Notes: a model not told the origin generated them from the sequence alone. 9,944 nt of DNA from Clostridiales bacterium (GCA_012514855.1 JAAYZL010000442.1:1-9944), one strand, 5' to 3'. Shown: positions 1 to 6,770, counted from the stretch's first letter. A program made the numbers and translations.

Positions 1-466
1 ACCAGAACTCCACGACAAGCCTTCTCGCTTCGCCTTTGTCGTTGTATGTCTCGAGTCTGTTTTCGTCGGTAAAGAAATCCACGGAGCTTTGAACGGCATG
101 CGCCCCGGTGGTCGGCAGCGGCGCATATTCCGGAAACACGATGGCCGGCAGCAAAGCGACAAAGAGCAACAGCGCCATCCCGGCCAGCCTGCGGACGACG
201 CGGGTATGGGTGTATTGGACCTTGCCGCTCCGGGCGAGGGACAGCAGACTGCCCGCCGCCGCCAGCGCGAGGACGGCGGCGAGCGCGTAATAGCGCAAGC
301 CCCATTGGAAGACCGACAGAACGCAGAGCGCCGCCATCGCCGCGACCTCCGCAATGCGGAAGGCCGCGGTCGTGCGATTGTGGATCGCCTTCGCCTTAAA
401 GCGATAAATCGCCAACAGAATTTCCAGCGCAACAAGCGCGACGAGCAAAATCAAGCCCAAGACCAT
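1..466 (-). CDS. Membrane-anchored PAF-acetylhydrolase-like alpha/beta hydrolase, N-terminal part (cut by left edge)
   Basis: The frame is open from 466 to the left edge, giving about 155 residues of the N-terminus only. It shows hydrophobic stretches near residues 2-20, 38-56, 60-78 and 93-110. Basic loops (RFKAK near 22, RSGK near 79, VVRR near 89) predict that the chain after the last span lies outside. The following segment, ending RRLVVEFW, resembles the start of the catalytic domain in PAF-acetylhydrolase-like hydrolases that carry several N-terminal spans. The nucleophile and the rest of the triad lie outside the window, so the enzyme call is an inference. The start is uncertain. ATG at 466 has GGGAGG (469-474) only 2 bases away. 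TTG at 460 has the same site at 8 bases. GTG at 532 would overlap the upstream stop as GTGA, like other junctions here. It is the last visible gene of the left operon. Confidence 0.6.
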   Translation of the reverse strand, partial: MVLGLILLVALVALEILLAIYRFKAKAIHNRTTAAFRIAEVAAMAALCVLSVFQWGLRYYALAAVLALAAAGSLLSLARSGKVQYTHTRVVRRLAGMALLLFVALLPAIVFPEYAPLPTTGAHAVQSSVDFFTDENRLETYNDKGEARRLVVEFW

Positions 467-468
467 CG

Positions 469-474
469 CCTCCC
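469..474 (-). promoter_or_regulatory. Shine-Dalgarno site bearing on the start of the left-edge gene
   Basis: The minus strand reads GGGAGG here. It lies 2 bases before ATG 466 and 8 bases before the in-frame TTG at 460. Usual spacing favours the TTG, while codon preference favours the ATG. The GTG at 532 has no comparable site. Confidence 0.45.
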
Positions 475-528
475 TATTGATCGCATGCGCCGCCTTGAGA
501 ATCCCATATGCGCCCGCTTTGGGAACCC

Positions 529-1665
529 TCACGGCTTCTCGGCGAGAGCCGTTTTCCCGTTCAGCACATCCTCCACCATAACCTGTATAAATTTCCCCGG
601 CTCCTCGAACATGGGGCTGTGCGCGGACTCCTTGAATATGTACAGCCCCTTTGCCGGCGCCTGCAGTTGCTCCAAATAGGATTTTGTCAAGGTGTGGTTT
701 ACCGTGTAATCGTGTATGCCGCCGAAGAAATAGACGGGCACTTCAAGCCGCGGAACTTTGATCGTCAAATCGGTGGAGAAAAGCTCGTCCAGCAGCCCGG
801 TATCGCTTCTGAGAAACGCCTTGGCCCGCCAGATGTTTATTTTTTCCCCGAGCGTATACGCCCTGCACTGCATGACGGGCAGGAAGATGCCGGTGACGAC
901 GGATTTCATGCTGCGCATTGTGCCGATGCCGAGTTTGTGCATGGCTTCATCGCGCAGATTGGAAATGAAAAACGAACGCACCGCGGATTCGGATTCCGCG
1001 ACGGGAAAGTCCATCAGCCTTTTCACCATTTTCTCGTCTCCCGCCGCCGCATATTGCGCCAGCATATGCGCATGCGCCAATCTTTCCGATTCGAGCATTT
1101 GTGAAACCTGCGCCACACCGATATAGGCGTGGAACAATTCCGGCGCCCGCGCCGCCGCCCGGATGCCGAGGAATGATCCCCAGGAGTGCGCCATCAGGAA
1201 AATTTTCTCCTGCCCGAAGCGCTTGCGCAGATAATTTGTCACTTCGATCGCATCGGATACGAGCTGTTCCGCGGTTATACTCTCCGCCGGGATGCCGGAA
1301 CCATAGGAGAGCCCTCCGCCGCGCTGTTCCCAACAGCAGACGGTAAAATGATCCTCCATGCCGGACGGATACTTTTCGGCCAGAAAATACTCCGGCATGC
1401 CGGGCCCTCCGTGCAGAAAGAGCAGCACGGGGTTTTTCGTATTCCTGCCCCGGATGAACATCCCCTGCTCCACTCCGCCGATATTCACATGCAGCTTTTC
1501 CGCAATGCTGCCCTCAAGCACCGTGCCGTTCTCATCCAGAAAAGACGCAGGCTTTCCCGGACTCCACGCGAGCAGAACTCCGGCAAGAACGAGTATACAG
1601 CCAAGCAAAACAGCCAAGATGATCAGCACAATACGCACCTCCCTTCCCGCACACGATCCTTTCAT
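529..1665 (-). CDS. Membrane-anchored alpha/beta hydrolase, prolyl-iminopeptidase-like
   Basis: From the ATG the protein has 378 residues. One hydrophobic segment at about 12-33 follows a short basic N-terminus, so the catalytic domain is predicted outside the membrane. The alpha/beta hydrolase features are in order: oxyanion motif HGGPG (85-89), WEQRG (112-116), nucleophile elbow AHSWGS with Ser161, acidic residue Asp319 in GGIHD, and His349 in SAHSP. This pattern matches the prolyl iminopeptidase (S33) type, but substrate specificity cannot be read and an esterase is possible. The elbow has Ala where Gly is usual. The start is ambiguous. TTG at 1668 and ATG at 1665 follow GAGGT, while GTG at 1629 has a stronger site at 8 bases but would lose the basic N-terminus. 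The gene begins 6 bases after the small exported protein gene. It is clearly paralogous to the hydrolase at 2040-3227. Confidence 0.88.
   Translation of the reverse strand: MKGSCAGREVRIVLIILAVLLGCILVLAGVLLAWSPGKPASFLDENGTVLEGSIAEKLHVNIGGVEQGMFIRGRNTKNPVLLFLHGGPGMPEYFLAEKYPSGMEDHFTVCCWEQRGGGLSYGSGIPAESITAEQLVSDAIEVTNYLRKRFGQEKIFLMAHSWGSFLGIRAAARAPELFHAYIGVAQVSQMLESERLAHAHMLAQYAAAGDEKMVKRLMDFPVAESESAVRSFFISNLRDEAMHKLGIGTMRSMKSVVTGIFLPVMQCRAYTLGEKINIWRAKAFLRSDTGLLDELFSTDLTIKVPRLEVPVYFFGGIHDYTVNHTLTKSYLEQLQAPAKGLYIFKESAHSPMFEEPGKFIQVMVEDVLNGKTALAEKP
1638..1643 (-). promoter_or_regulatory. Internal Shine-Dalgarno site offering a later GTG start
   Basis: GGGAGG on the minus strand lies inside the annotated hydrolase reading frame, 8 bases before an in-frame GTG at 1629-1627. 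It is a better match than the site before ATG 1665. Use of the GTG would remove about 12 residues, including the positive charges before the membrane segment. Confidence 0.35.
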
Positions 1666-1671
1666 CAAACG

Positions 1672-2043
1672 CTACCTCGACAGGTTGTCGATCTCGATGC
1701 TTCCGGTCGCACCGTCGCCCCGTATCACAACCACATATTCGCCCGCTTCGGGGGCCTTCACCGTGAACGTGCCGGTGCCCAGGCCGTTTCCCGTATAGGC
1801 CTCGGTTCCGCCGTCGTGGATGTCCAGCGCGAGCGTTCCGCTTTCCAGGACAATCGCAACCCGAAGCTCGTCGCCCCGGCGCAGCGGCAGCTCGCAGTTG
1901 CTCCGTTCGCTCCACTTGTCAAATTCCAGCCTGCAGCCGGTTTCGGAGAACTCCTCGCGGACCGTTCCCTTGGGGCTGTTGACGGCGAAGAAGCTCAGCG
2001 CGATGATTGCGAGCACCAACAGAGTCAGACCTGCTTTTTTCAT
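1672..2043 (-). CDS. Small exported beta-rich protein of unknown function
   Basis: This 123-residue protein starts with MKK and a hydrophobic stretch to about residue 21, a typical signal peptide or N-terminal anchor. There is no lipobox cysteine. The remaining 100 residues alternate hydrophobic and polar residues. They end in a glycine-rich run of predicted strands (GTGTFTVKAP, then EYVVVIRGDG), which suggests a single beta-sandwich domain. Cys37 and Cys50 could form a disulfide outside the cell. I do not recognise the family. The ATG shares ATGA with the stop of the upstream hydrolase and has a strong GGAGGTGA site, so translation is probably coupled. Its position between two paralogous membrane-anchored hydrolases suggests a partner, inhibitor or substrate-binding role. 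That is inference from context only. Confidence 0.8.
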   Translation of the reverse strand: MKKAGLTLLVLAIIALSFFAVNSPKGTVREEFSETGCRLEFDKWSERSNCELPLRRGDELRVAIVLESGTLALDIHDGGTEAYTGNGLGTGTFTVKAPEAGEYVVVIRGDGATGSIEIDNLSR

Positions 2044-3227
2044 GATTTCACCTCCCCGAGGCCGGGCCGAAACCGCTCCATCAATTCCTCGACGAATTTT
2101 TCCGGCTCGTTGATCCAGGGGCTGTGCCCGGAATGCTCAAACCAGACGATTTCCTTTTCCGGGGCGTCCAAGACGGACATATATTCCTCCACCAGCGACG
2201 GCGGCGCGTTGACGTCGTGCCTGCCCTCGAAGAAGTAGACCGGCACGTCCAACTTGGCGAAGTCCGTCCGCAGGTCGATGTCGTAAAGCTGCTGGTAGAC
2301 GCCGTTGAAGGTGTTGATGATCCCGCGGGCATAGTTGATCTTGTCGAGCAGCCCGTATTCCGGGGACGCGATGTCGCGAATGGTCTCGTAGCCCGGGTTA
2401 TGGATCGCGGGATTGCGCGCCATATGGTCGCTGAGGTAGTTGACGTACGCCCCGATCTTCCACGTGACGTCCTCTCCGTAGTAGGGTGGAGAGCCGTTTG
2501 CCTCGAGCGTCGCAATCAGCGCGGCGTCGCCCCTCTCCCGGGCGATCTGCATGGCCCGGGCGTAGTCCATCCGCTCGGTCTCGCCAAAGTCGACCATCTG
2601 CGCCGCGCCGATGAACGCATGGTAGTTCTCGGGATACCGGTCGATCAGGAAGATTCCCAGCGCGCTGCCCCAGGATTCGCCGACGAGGTAGATCTTTTCC
2701 TGCCCGAAGCGCTCCTTCAGATACTCGGTCAGCGCGTGGCCGTCCCGGATATAGGTCTCCGGCGCAATCTCCCGCGCCGCGTAATAGGACTTCGCGGAGC
2801 CGGGCTGATCCCAGCCGACGACGACAAAGCGCTCTTCAAGCTCCGCAAGTTCGTGCCGCACCGCCGCGAGCTGGCTTCCGCCGGGGCCGCCGGCGAGGAA
2901 CAGCAGCACGGGGTTGGCCTTGTCGTCGCCGCGGATGCTGATCCACTGCTTTGTGCCGTTCAGCTCGAGTTGCGTGAGCTCCGCGACGCTGTCTTCGCCG
3001 GGGATGGGGGGTGTCGAGGCCGCGTATTGCGAGAAGGCGACCAGCCCGGCATTGACGGCCACGCACACGGCCAGGAACGCGGCCGCCCTCTTGAGCCTGC
3101 GGAGCTGTCCCGGATGTGCCTTTTTCCGCGCCGGCGTGACGGCGCGGCAGATGGACAGAATCAAAACCCATGCGAGGGCAACGGCGGACGAGGCCGTCAG
3201 AAGCAGAAATGCGATGGTCAGAATCAT
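2040..3227 (-). CDS. Membrane-anchored alpha/beta hydrolase, prolyl-iminopeptidase-like (paralogue)
   Basis: This 395-residue protein has two hydrophobic segments, about 2-27 and 48-66, separated by a strongly basic loop (RKK at 34-36, RRLKR at 43-47). The loop is predicted inside and the catalytic domain outside. Catalytic features are AGGPGG (112-117), GWDQPG (138-143), nucleophile GESWGS with Ser185, Asp338 in EGRHD and His368 in HSGHSP. Compared with classical prolyl iminopeptidases, the first His of HGGPG is Ala and the WDQRG motif reads WDQPG. Substrate preference may therefore differ, and the exact reaction is not assigned. ATG 3227 has GGAGG (3236-3240) 8 bases upstream. The gene starts 14 bases after the methyltransferase stop and overlaps the small exported protein gene by ATGA. 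The catalytic region aligns closely with that of the 529-1665 product, while the N-terminal anchors differ. Confidence 0.9.
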   Translation of the reverse strand: MILTIAFLLLTASSAVALAWVLILSICRAVTPARKKAHPGQLRRLKRAAAFLAVCVAVNAGLVAFSQYAASTPPIPGEDSVAELTQLELNGTKQWISIRGDDKANPVLLFLAGGPGGSQLAAVRHELAELEERFVVVGWDQPGSAKSYYAAREIAPETYIRDGHALTEYLKERFGQEKIYLVGESWGSALGIFLIDRYPENYHAFIGAAQMVDFGETERMDYARAMQIARERGDAALIATLEANGSPPYYGEDVTWKIGAYVNYLSDHMARNPAIHNPGYETIRDIASPEYGLLDKINYARGIINTFNGVYQQLYDIDLRTDFAKLDVPVYFFEGRHDVNAPPSLVEEYMSVLDAPEKEIVWFEHSGHSPWINEPEKFVEELMERFRPGLGEVKS

Positions 3228-3241
3228 ATATACAACCTCCG

Positions 3242-3799
3242 TTATCGTCTAAAATAGATGCACTCGAGCGCGTTGCCCATCAGCGGGACGTCGGTGACGC
3301 GGCAGTCCCTTCTGGACAGCCCGCTCTGCCCGAGGAGCACCTGCATGCGCGCCAGCTTCGCCGTCTCCCGCAGCGGCTCCCGGAAGGCGAGCAGACCGTT
3401 CGGCTGCAGGCTCTCCGAAAGCGCCGGCAGCACCGCTTCGAGCTCGCCGTCGGGAATATCGTGCAGCACAAAGTGGCAGTAGATCAAATCAAAGGGCCCC
3501 TTGGGGATTGCGGATTCGAAGGAGACGTTCGCGCGCCCGCGGAGCGTCTTCCGGCAGGCGTCGAGCCATCGGTCCGAGATGTCCGCGCAGGTCAGATGCC
3601 CCTGTGGCAATTTCGCCGCTACATAATGCGCGACCGTTCCCATGCCGCACCCGAAGTCCAGCACCATTTCGTCGCCCAGGAGCGGCAGCCGATTTGCGTA
3701 CTCCCCGTAGACGGCCCTGCCGAACAGCCGCAACGCAAGACGCGTCAAAGCAATCTCCAGATGGGGCGGCTCGCGCCCCGAACGCAGTTCCGGCTTCAT
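3242..3799 (-). CDS. Class I SAM-dependent methyltransferase
   Basis: This 185-residue cytoplasmic protein has a Rossmann-type methyltransferase core. Motif I is VLDFGCGMG (46-54), which binds S-adenosylmethionine. An acidic residue in CADIS (Asp73) fits the ribose-binding position. FDLIYCHFVLHDI (103-115) matches the motif IV region seen in UbiE/MenG-like and related small-molecule methyltransferases. LQPNGLLAFREP (131-142) fits the strand 5 region. The length is short but the core is complete, without an obvious substrate-recognition insertion. The substrate cannot be read. ATG 3799 overlaps the stop of the flavoprotein gene as ATGA, so the two are probably translated together. Its product may modify a small molecule linked to that reductase, which is inference. 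Confidence 0.87.
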   Translation of the reverse strand: MKPELRSGREPPHLEIALTRLALRLFGRAVYGEYANRLPLLGDEMVLDFGCGMGTVAHYVAAKLPQGHLTCADISDRWLDACRKTLRGRANVSFESAIPKGPFDLIYCHFVLHDIPDGELEAVLPALSESLQPNGLLAFREPLRETAKLARMQVLLGQSGLSRRDCRVTDVPLMGNALECIYFRR

Positions 3800-4485
3800 A
3801 TCCAGCCGTGCGCGCGCCAGTGCCGCGCGTCCGCGTTCGGCGTTTCATCGCGCTTGAGGCCGCGGCGGATCATGCGCTTTCCGACGGCGAACAGCATGAG
3901 CTGCCGGAGGTTCTCGCGCGAGGGCTTTCCATCGCGATACCTCTGCGCAAGCGCTTCGACCTTCGCGTCGATCTTCCTGCGCCGGCTTTCCGGAAGCGCG
4001 TCCCAGTCCGCCGCGCCCTTCAGCCGAAAGCCGAGCGCCCGGACGTCCGGGACGCCCAGCCATGCAAGGCTCGTGGCGACCTCCCTCTGCGCAGGACGGT
4101 TCGAGGAGCGGGAGCTCTGCGTGAGGAGCACCGCCCGCTTCTCGAACATCGCCGGGTCGGGCCTGTGCACCGTGTGGTGGCACGCCAGGTGGTCCAGCAG
4201 CGCCTTGAGTTGCCCCGGCGCCCCCGACACATAGACCGGATAGGCGAACACAATGAGATCCGCCTCTCGCATGGCGCTCCAGATGGGCAGCACGTCCGCC
4301 GCGTGCGGGCACAGGCCCTCCCCCTCGGAAAAGCAGGTCCTGCACCCGCGGCAAAAGTGCGGAAAATCCCCGGGCAGCCAGAATTCGGAAATTACGCTGC
4401 CGTCCCGCAATGTGCGGAGAAAGCGGTCCTTGATGTGGTGGGTACAGCCCCTGTGCTCCGTCCCGTTGATCGCGACAATCTTCAT
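3796..4485 (-). CDS. Iron-sulfur-flavoprotein-like NAD(P)H-dependent FMN oxidoreductase
   Basis: This 229-residue protein has a flavodoxin-like fold. The N-terminal strand and phosphate-binding loop are KIVAINGTEHRGCT (2-15), and the segment AYPVYVSGAPGQLKALLDHL (81-100) is typical of the NADPH-dependent FMN reductase family. Four clustered cysteines, Cys45, Cys48, Cys51 and Cys59, give CX2CX2CX7C. This spacing matches the compact cluster motif described for iron-sulfur flavoproteins of anaerobes, so a [4Fe-4S] cluster beside FMN is plausible. A basic C-terminal region (about 200-229) goes beyond the minimal domain. The electron acceptor is unknown. The ATG follows a G-rich stretch, GGGGGGCGGG, 4 bases or more upstream. 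That stretch starts right after the T-run of the preceding hairpin. It heads the left operon. Confidence 0.85.
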   Translation of the reverse strand: MKIVAINGTEHRGCTHHIKDRFLRTLRDGSVISEFWLPGDFPHFCRGCRTCFSEGEGLCPHAADVLPIWSAMREADLIVFAYPVYVSGAPGQLKALLDHLACHHTVHRPDPAMFEKRAVLLTQSSRSSNRPAQREVATSLAWLGVPDVRALGFRLKGAADWDALPESRRRKIDAKVEALAQRYRDGKPSRENLRQLMLFAVGKRMIRRGLKRDETPNADARHWRAHGWI

Positions 4486-4499
4486 ATCGCCCGCCCCCC

Positions 4500-4555
4500 A
4501 AAAAAGCCGTATTTCAGGTCCATTGCCATTCTGGCAGACGAACCTGAAATGCGGC
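4500..4555 (-). terminator. Rho-independent terminator after the two-component operon
   Basis: On the minus strand, GCCG plus ATTTCAGGT pairs with ACCTGAAAT plus CGGC. This is 13 base pairs with one C/A mismatch (arms 4506-4519 and 4542-4555). A 22-base loop contains a second small hairpin, TGCCA-GAA-TGGCA. Six T residues follow (4505-4500). It begins 22 bases after the kinase stop, the normal position for a terminator. The T-run ends only 15 bases before the ATG of the next gene, so it could also act as an attenuator for the left operon. Confidence 0.82.
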
Positions 4556-4564
4556 CCTCGAAAA

Positions 4565-4584
4565 CCTTAAATCCGCCTTAAATC
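4565..4584 (-). repeat. Short direct repeat at the kinase stop codon
   Basis: GATTTAAGG occurs twice (4576-4584 and 4565-4573) with two bases between. The kinase TAA stop lies in the first copy. It may be a small slippage duplication or simply chance. No function is inferred. Confidence 0.5.
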
Positions 4585-5972
4585 GTCGGGAGAGCGATTA
4601 TGAACACCGAGCCCCGGGGTTCTCCCGCGCGGAACGCAAGGCTTCCGCCGTGCGCCTCGGCGATTCGCTTTGCGATGGACAGGCCGAGCCCGCTTCCGCC
4701 CTTTGCGCTGCGGGAATCGTCCGCCCGGACAAAGGGCTTGAAGATGTCCTCCCAGAGGTGCGCGGGGATTCCGACGCCGTCGTCGGAAAATTCGATGACG
4801 GCCATGCCGCCTTCGACGGACAGCCGGACGCAGACCGCCGTGCCCTGCGGGTTGTGCCGCACCGCGTTGTCCGCGAGGTTCTGGAGAATCCTCCCGAACC
4901 GGGCGGGATCGATCAAGGCGCAGACGCCGTCCTCGGGGATGTCGAAGGCATATTGAAATCCGGCGCTGTCGAAAAGCGGCAGCAGATCACCCAAGGCTTG
5001 CCGGAGGTATTCGCAGAGGTCGGTTCTGACCGGCTCGATCGAAAACTCGGGGCTGTCCATTTGAGAGAGTTCAAACAGGTCGTTCAGCAGCAGGTTTGCC
5101 CTGCGGCCGTTGTCCTCAATCACCCGCAGGTATTCGCGCTCCCGCTGCGGAAGCTCCGGGCTCCGCTGGCAGAGTTCCGCATAGCCCAATATGCTCGACA
5201 GCGGGTTTTTCAGATCATGCGAGATGTCGAGGATCAGCCGGCGCCTGTCCTGCTCGGACTTTTTCCGGAGCGCCATCTCGCGCTCGATGCGCTCGGCCAT
5301 CGCGTTGAAGGTATCCTGCAGCTCGGCGAATTCGTTTTTCAGGCGCAGATCCACCCGCACGGAATAGTCGCCCTCGCGCAAAAGCCTCGTTCCGTCCGAG
5401 AGCTTTCGGAGCGGCCTGACGATGCCCGCGGCCGTGATCCTCGAGAACACGAGCGTGAGCGCGGCGAGCAGCAGCAGATAGACCGCGGCGACCGCCGCGA
5501 GCACGCCGCCGGCGCGCGCAAAGTCGCCGGGCGCCGCGTCTTTGTTGTAGAACATCGAAAAATCCAGCCGAATGGAGGTGGGGAAGGTCACGATCAGCCA
5601 GAACCCGCCCTCGGGCGCATAGGCGACGTCGTAGTGGTAGGGCCTGTCTTTGCTTTGCAGAAGAAACTCCGTGAATTCTCCCGCGCTCAGTTGAGTCTTC
5701 CCGATCGTGTCGAGCCCGCTCGAATAGACGACCCGGTACTCCCTGTCCACAACCTGCACGCCGCCGCCGTTTTGAACGACCGGGGACGCGTCGATCTCGG
5801 TGTAATCCTCCCTAAGGATAGAGCTCGCGGGGTATTTGTTTTTCGCGAGCGTCGCCGAAATCCGCCCGCTCGCAACGGACAGCAGCGCAAACGCGAGCGC
5901 CGTCGCCGCGAGGCTCAGCAGAAAGGCGATCAGATAATTCGTCAGGAATTGCGTGGACAGCTTTCTTCTCAT
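4578..5972 (-). CDS. Membrane sensor histidine kinase
   Basis: This 464-residue protein is the sensor of a two-component system. Transmembrane segments at about 12-34 and 155-177 flank an extracytoplasmic sensor region of about 120 residues. A HAMP-type linker (about 178-230) follows. The dimerisation box has phospho-acceptor His252 in DISHDLKNP. The ATPase domain shows the N box (QNLADNAVRHN, 364-374), G1 (DDGVGI, 397-402), F box (FKPF, 411-414) and G2 (GGSGLGLSI, 425-433), all intact. The frame stays open upstream to 6242, but ATG 5972 is preferred. It starts the recognisable protein and forms an ATGA overlap with the response regulator stop. The signal is unknown. Adjacent exported peptidase-like genes suggest envelope or peptide sensing, which is inference. 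Confidence 0.94.
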   Translation of the reverse strand: MRRKLSTQFLTNYLIAFLLSLAATALAFALLSVASGRISATLAKNKYPASSILREDYTEIDASPVVQNGGGVQVVDREYRVVYSSGLDTIGKTQLSAGEFTEFLLQSKDRPYHYDVAYAPEGGFWLIVTFPTSIRLDFSMFYNKDAAPGDFARAGGVLAAVAAVYLLLLAALTLVFSRITAAGIVRPLRKLSDGTRLLREGDYSVRVDLRLKNEFAELQDTFNAMAERIEREMALRKKSEQDRRRLILDISHDLKNPLSSILGYAELCQRSPELPQREREYLRVIEDNGRRANLLLNDLFELSQMDSPEFSIEPVRTDLCEYLRQALGDLLPLFDSAGFQYAFDIPEDGVCALIDPARFGRILQNLADNAVRHNPQGTAVCVRLSVEGGMAVIEFSDDGVGIPAHLWEDIFKPFVRADDSRSAKGGSGLGLSIAKRIAEAHGGSLAFRAGEPRGSVFIIALPTI

Positions 5973-6676
5973 GCCCTTGCACCGGTGTCGTGGAGCTTGT
6001 AGCCGATGCCGCGGATGGTCTTTATGTACCGCGGGTTCTGGGGGTCCGGCTCGATCCTCGCGCGCAGGCGGCTGATGTGCACCATCACCGTGTTGTCGTC
6101 GCAATAGTAATCCCCATCCCACACCGCCTGATAGAGCTGCCTTTTCGTAAAAACCCTTTCGGGATGCTCCATGAAGTGCAGGAGAAGCCTGTATTCCTTT
6201 GCGCCGAGCTCGATCATCTCTGCATCCCTGTAGGCGCAGCACCTGTCCTTGTCAATGGACAAATCCCCGTAGCGAACGGTCGCGGCAGCCGCCTCTCGGG
6301 GCTTGAGATATTCGCCGCTTCTGCGAAGCTGCGCGCCAACGCGCGCCAGCAGCTCGGCGACGGAGAAGGGCTTCGAAAGATAGTCGTCCGCACCGAGTCC
6401 GAGGCCCAACACCTTGTCCATGTCGTCGGCCCTCGCGGTGAGGAAGATCACGGGAATCGTGCTGATCTCCCGGATTTTTCGGAGCAGGTTGAAGCCGTCC
6501 AGAACCGGCATCATCACGTCGAGAATCGCCAAGTGAATCTCCCGCGACGAAAACAGCGCCCAGGCCTCCCTTCCGTCCCGGGCCTCGGCAACCGCATAGC
6601 CGTTTTCCTCAAGGTGAATTCGCAGCAGATTTCGGATGTCCCGCTCGTCTTCCGCGACGAGTATGGTCGTCGGCAT
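5969..6676 (-). CDS. OmpR/PhoB-family response regulator
   Basis: From ATG 6676 the protein has 235 residues. The receiver domain (about 3-118) has an acidic pocket AEDE (8-11), phospho-acceptor Asp53 in LDVMMP, Thr80 in FLTA and Lys102 in SKPF. The C-terminal winged helix (about 134-230) has the transactivation-loop and recognition-helix pattern ending in VMVHISRLRARIE and IKTIRGIGYKL, typical of OmpR/PhoB DNA-binding regulators. ATG 6676 is chosen over the in-frame GTG at 6688. The GTG lies inside the Shine-Dalgarno GGGGAGG (6688-6694), and the ATG gives the usual short N-terminus, although the 11-base spacing is long. The stop overlaps the kinase start by ATGA, marking them as a cognate pair. 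Target genes are not visible as binding sites here. Confidence 0.94.
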   Translation of the reverse strand: MPTTILVAEDERDIRNLLRIHLEENGYAVAEARDGREAWALFSSREIHLAILDVMMPVLDGFNLLRKIREISTIPVIFLTARADDMDKVLGLGLGADDYLSKPFSVAELLARVGAQLRRSGEYLKPREAAAATVRYGDLSIDKDRCCAYRDAEMIELGAKEYRLLLHFMEHPERVFTKRQLYQAVWDGDYYCDDNTVMVHISRLRARIEPDPQNPRYIKTIRGIGYKLHDTGARA

Positions 6677-6713
6677 AGGTTTTCGCACCTCCCCGGCGGC
6701 AGTTTATGGAAGA

Positions 6714-6741
6714 AGCATAGGGATTCGCCCCCGATGATCAA
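6714..6741 (-). promoter_or_regulatory. Possible sigma-70-type promoter for the two-component operon
   Basis: The minus strand has TTGATC (6736-6741), a 16-base spacer and TATGCT (6714-6719). Each hexamer matches its consensus at four of six positions. It lies in the 79-base gap before the response regulator, about 38 bases ahead of its ATG. This is a weak match in a GC-rich genome. Confidence 0.3.
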
Positions 6742-6748
6742 GGCCGGG

Positions 6749-6770
6749 GCGGGCGCTATCTGCCGCCCGC
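6749..6770 (-). other. GC-rich hairpin across the peptidase stop codon
   Basis: GCGGGCG (6764-6770) pairs perfectly with CGCCCGC (6749-6755) across an 8-base loop holding the TAG stop of the S9 peptidase gene. No T-run follows, so it is not a canonical intrinsic terminator. It might slow transcription or protect the 3' end of the message. Confidence 0.4.

Noticed and set aside
89..679. 196-codon plus-strand open frame near the left edge
   Set aside because: It is opposite a minus-strand membrane protein with clear hydrophobic segments. Its translation is rich in Arg and Gln with no domain.
2124..3257. 377-codon open frame on the plus strand opposite the hydrolase
   Set aside because: It is a shadow of a gene with a clear Ser-Asp-His triad, and it has no motif of its own.
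4650..6002. 450-codon open frame on the plus strand opposite the histidine kinase
   Set aside because: The kinase has all its boxes intact on the minus strand. The antisense translation shows no domain and no convincing ribosome-binding site.
5973..6242. 90-codon upstream extension of the histidine kinase frame
   Set aside because: It runs out of frame through the conserved DNA-binding domain of the response regulator. Its translation is low-complexity, and ATG 5972 gives the normal kinase N-terminus and an ATGA overlap.
6677..6688. GTG at 6688 as the response regulator start
   Set aside because: It lies within the GGGGAGG Shine-Dalgarno sequence, and the in-frame ATG at 6676 gives the usual receiver N-terminus.
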